Source: Pseudobdellovibrionaceae bacterium (GTDB lineage: Bacteria; Bdellovibrionota; Bdellovibrionia; Bdellovibrionales; Bdellovibrionaceae). From it: 16,657 nucleotides of DNA. The translations under genes and the position numbers were made by a program. The notes beneath the pieces are model-generated. The model saw only the letters and a program-made list of their open reading frames with translations, did not search any database and was not told the DNA's origin. Every line of letters starts with the position of its first letter. The first letter of the stretch is position 1. This document shows, piece after piece, positions 14,529-16,657 of this stretch. The stretch is from NCBI GenBank assembly GCA_014376325.1, contig JACMRP010000096.1, positions 1 to 16,657 of the forward strand. Reading direction: 5' to 3'.

Positions 14529-15959
14529 ATGAAACGGCTTTTTATTATTCCAGTGATTCTTTTATTTAGTCAGATATCCTTCGCTGTGGATTCAAGTTAT
14601 TGGCGTGACGGATTTATTCAAGGTCGCGACCTGTTTTATAATCTCGATGGCGGAGTTTTTAAAGTTTACGGAAAGAATTTAAATGACGTGAAACTTTCAC
14701 TTGGTGAAAACTCTTCGGAGCAGTTTTCAGTCTATGATTTTAAAATTTTAAGAGATCAAGTTCTTTTTCTGAACAAGATTAAATACGATTATTATTGTCA
14801 GAGTTATTCGCTGACTACTTTTAAACAAACTTTCAATGTACCCTGTGCTCCGGGCAGTCTGAACGTTTCACCTGATCAAAAATATTTTGCCGTTGACTGG
14901 TACGGAAAGGTCGCTAGTTGCACGGGCCCTGATAAGATGACGGATCTTCCAATTTATTCCGCTAAGAGTGGCAAAGCAGTCTCTACCGTTCAGCAAATTT
15001 GTGGAAGACTAAGCTTTGGGGAAAATAATAAAGCTTATTCTTTTCAGCGTGCCAAAGAGAGGACCAACGGATTTCTAAGATTGTCGTTGCTTGAAATAAA
15101 CATAGAGACGAATCAGGTTGAAATTCTTTATGACAAGCTGAACTCTGCATACGTAAATGTAGAAGATATTGCTTCCATCAAAATGGCGTGGGACGGCCGG
15201 GTGTTGGGTTTTGTTGCTCACTTTCAAACTTGGTATAAGAACGAAGCACCCGGAAGTTTTAGCAGCTTTTATATCTTTAATATCAAACAGAAGACTTTTG
15301 AGTCTTTCGGGGCAGACGTTTACGGAACTGGCTTTATGACAAATTCGGGTTTCTTCAAATCTGCTGACGGCGATTTTATTTATCGACCTTATAAAGATGG
15401 AACTAGCAAGACTGACCCCGTCAGCTCGTGGGGCGCGGCGGCCAATTTTACGCCCTTGAATGACGAAATTATGTATTCAAACGTGGGGTATGATCGTAAC
15501 AAGTTGGTTGTCGCAAAATACAATTCGCAGACCTCCCTACTGACCACTACCCTGCTGCCCACTTCAGACACGATGACATCTGCTTTCAATTCTACGACTC
15601 TTAAGGGAAAAAATATCTTCTATCTGTCGAACGGTAAGCTTTTTATGTTGGATATGGCGACGATGACATCGCGAACAGTACTGCAGACTTTGCCGCCGTC
15701 AGATGTGGAAACAAGAGTGTCTGCTTCGGATGACCAAAGTGTCGTCCTTATTTGGACACACATGAAAGGGAAACCGACTTTCAGGTTCTACAACACGACC
15801 TCCGGCGCTTTGATTGCAGAAAGAACAAATTACGACGGCGAGTATAATTGCGAAAATTTGAGCTCGCTCTATGCGCTTTCCGTTAAAGTGTCGGCAGAAT
15901 CTCGAAAAGCTCTCATTCAATGCGGAGCCGATCGCTCTATTGCATTAGTAACCTATTAA
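14529..15959 (+). CDS. Large secreted beta-rich protein, possibly a propeller
   Basis: 476 residues with a clear Sec signal peptide (MKRL, hydrophobic 4-17, cleavage likely after SFA at 19). AAAGG at 14518-14522, six bases before the ATG, supports the start. The mature part repeats a pattern of short strands and turns such as LNVSPDQKYFAVDWYG, DGRVLGFVA, SADGDFIYRPY and VSASDDQSVVLIW, reminiscent of WD40-like/TolB-type beta-propeller blades, but no blade signature is exact. Six cysteines (YYCQ, VPCAPG, SCTG, QICG, YNCEN, IQCG) could form disulfides in the periplasm. No catalytic motif or lipobox is seen. The family is not recognised. It looks like an intact single gene with its own leader, set between degraded mobile-element pieces. 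Confidence 0.8.
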   Translation: MKRLFIIPVILLFSQISFAVDSSYWRDGFIQGRDLFYNLDGGVFKVYGKNLNDVKLSLGENSSEQFSVYDFKILRDQVLFLNKIKYDYYCQSYSLTTFKQTFNVPCAPGSLNVSPDQKYFAVDWYGKVASCTGPDKMTDLPIYSAKSGKAVSTVQQICGRLSFGENNKAYSFQRAKERTNGFLRLSLLEINIETNQVEILYDKLNSAYVNVEDIASIKMAWDGRVLGFVAHFQTWYKNEAPGSFSSFYIFNIKQKTFESFGADVYGTGFMTNSGFFKSADGDFIYRPYKDGTSKTDPVSSWGAAANFTPLNDEIMYSNVGYDRNKLVVAKYNSQTSLLTTTLLPTSDTMTSAFNSTTLKGKNIFYLSNGKLFMLDMATMTSRTVLQTLPPSDVETRVSASDDQSVVLIWTHMKGKPTFRFYNTTSGALIAERTNYDGEYNCENLSSLYALSVKVSAESRKALIQCGADRSIALVTY

Positions 15960-16174
15960 GACTTAGGTTGGTGGTTCAATAGGACTTCGTTCTTTGTTAA
16001 CGAATCTATGAGATTTTATTGAGAAAGCTGGCGGCGAAAGTCTCTGGCTTTTTTATGCGTATTCTTAACTACGGGCTCTTTTCTATAGCCCCCTAGCTTC
16101 GGTGCTGCCCTGGCCTAGAAACGCTCCTGGATTGCGTTCTAAGGCACTTTTTGGTACTCCAAAAGTTCGAACGG
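15960..16174. other. Non-coding or decayed stretch beside the IS remnant
   Basis: I see no supportable gene here. On the minus strand it is the continuation of the broken OrfA, but no frame carries recognisable transposase sequence. It includes one small hairpin listed separately. Confidence 0.5.
15986..16004 (+). terminator. Short hairpin after the secreted protein gene
   Basis: TTCGTT and AACGAA form a perfect six-base stem around a seven-base loop, 26 bases after the stop. It is followed by a mixed T-rich stretch and not a clean T-run. Confidence 0.3.
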
Positions 16175-16381
16175 TTACGGCTGTTGCGCCCTCTGCTTTG
16201 ACGGGCTCGATTTGCTTTTCATTTTTGGAACATTAGCACAATCGCGCTGCCATTTCGTTACCGAACTAAGTGCTAAATTGTTTTCCCGGCAGAATTCTGA
16301 AATCGATTGACTACCTCGAGCAAGCAGCTTTTTGACCACGGCATCCTTAAATTCTTCTGTAAATCTTTTCGTCGTACCCAT
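16175..16381 (-). mobile_element. Truncated IS3-type transposase OrfA
   Basis: 68 residues: TTKRFTEEFKDAVVKKLL, then the helix-turn-helix SISEFCRENNLALSSVTKWQ, the N-terminal DNA-binding domain of IS3-family OrfA proteins (HTH_Tnp_1). After KMKSKSSPS the family normally continues with W-S-A-E..KL and a second helical part; here the frame reads KQRAQQP and stops, so it is broken around 16190-16200. No OrfB with the DDE domain is present in the window. The upstream flank (16382-16435) cuts into the HigA-like remnant, consistent with the element having inserted there. Confidence 0.65.
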
Positions 16382-16416
16382 GCGTTATCCATAACCCGAC
16401 CCCAATTATTTTTCAG

Positions 16417-16656
16417 CTAACACGACAACTTCCCTGAAACAGGGGGGTAGAGGGTACGACGACTTATTCCAGAGTTCTCAGAAACCTTAGCGATGCCGTG
16501 AGCCTTTGCAATGTCGCCAAGCGCGATCGGAAGGAAGTCCATATCGTTTTCAACCATGGCTGCCAGAGGCTATTTGGGAAGAGTCACTTTGATCCAAGCA
16601 TCTCGAAACAGATTTGAAAGGCCTTCTTTATCAAGCTCTCGCTTTGCAATAGCTAT
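16417..16656 (-). pseudogene. HigA-like antitoxin remnant with in-frame stop and lost C-terminus
   Basis: On the minus strand a single frame enters from the right window edge (..KRELDKEGLSNLFRDAW), meets a TAG at 16570-16572 and continues in the same frame with AAMVENDMDFLPIALGDIAKA, HGIAKVSENSGISRRTLYPP and a stop at 16417-16419. DIAKAHGIAKVSENSGISRRTLY is the helix-turn-helix of HigA-type addiction-module antidotes, which normally continue with S-x-x-G-N-P-x-F and a closing helix. That part is absent, replaced by KLSC. The ATG at 16557 could still give a 46-residue peptide, but it would lack part of the domain. The matching HigB toxin, if any, would lie beyond the window. Confidence 0.6.
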
Positions 16657-16657
16657 C

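Overview
The window reads as chromosomal DNA of a Gram-negative bacterium with many short secreted proteins of no recognisable family, frequent TTG/GTG starts and moderate GC. The closest fit I can suggest is a Bdellovibrio-like member of the Bdellovibrionota. That placement is an inference from style and gene content; there is no rRNA or other marker gene here.

Left part (1-7.5 kb): the tail of an unidentified gene, an Atm1-type ABC exporter, a convergent zinc-type L-asparaginase (Rhizobium etli AIV/AV class), a secreted 430-residue protein whose second half resembles IucA/IucC siderophore synthetases, a small coiled-coil protein, a 5'-truncated secreted protein in a disturbed stretch, and a TerC/Alx-type membrane protein divergent from an NhaR-like LysR regulator.

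Middle (7.6-11.7 kb): an RNA-modification neighbourhood. An RlmI-like 23S rRNA cytosine methyltransferase is followed within about 20 bases by a stand-alone AroQ-type chorismate mutase, whose product is prephenate. Convergent to it, 12 bases away, lies an 850-residue U32 protein of the RlhA/TrhP kind. RNA hydroxylation by these U32 enzymes is reported to depend on prephenate, so enzyme and metabolite supply are neighbours. The U32 protein also has two separate four-cysteine clusters, suggesting two U32-type modules in one chain. I consider this the most interesting system in the window.

Right part (11.9-16.7 kb): accessory and scarred DNA. It holds a secreted protein with a calcium-loop-like motif and an AT-rich RelA/SpoT-domain gene preceded by two diverged copies of a 50-base repeat, one ending exactly at its ATG. 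A chimeric reading frame follows, joining a GNAT acetyltransferase front half to the N-terminus of an IS256/mutator-type transposase. Then come a large secreted beta-rich protein, a degraded IS3-type OrfA, and a HigA-like antitoxin remnant with an in-frame stop. This end looks like a site of repeated insertion and decay.
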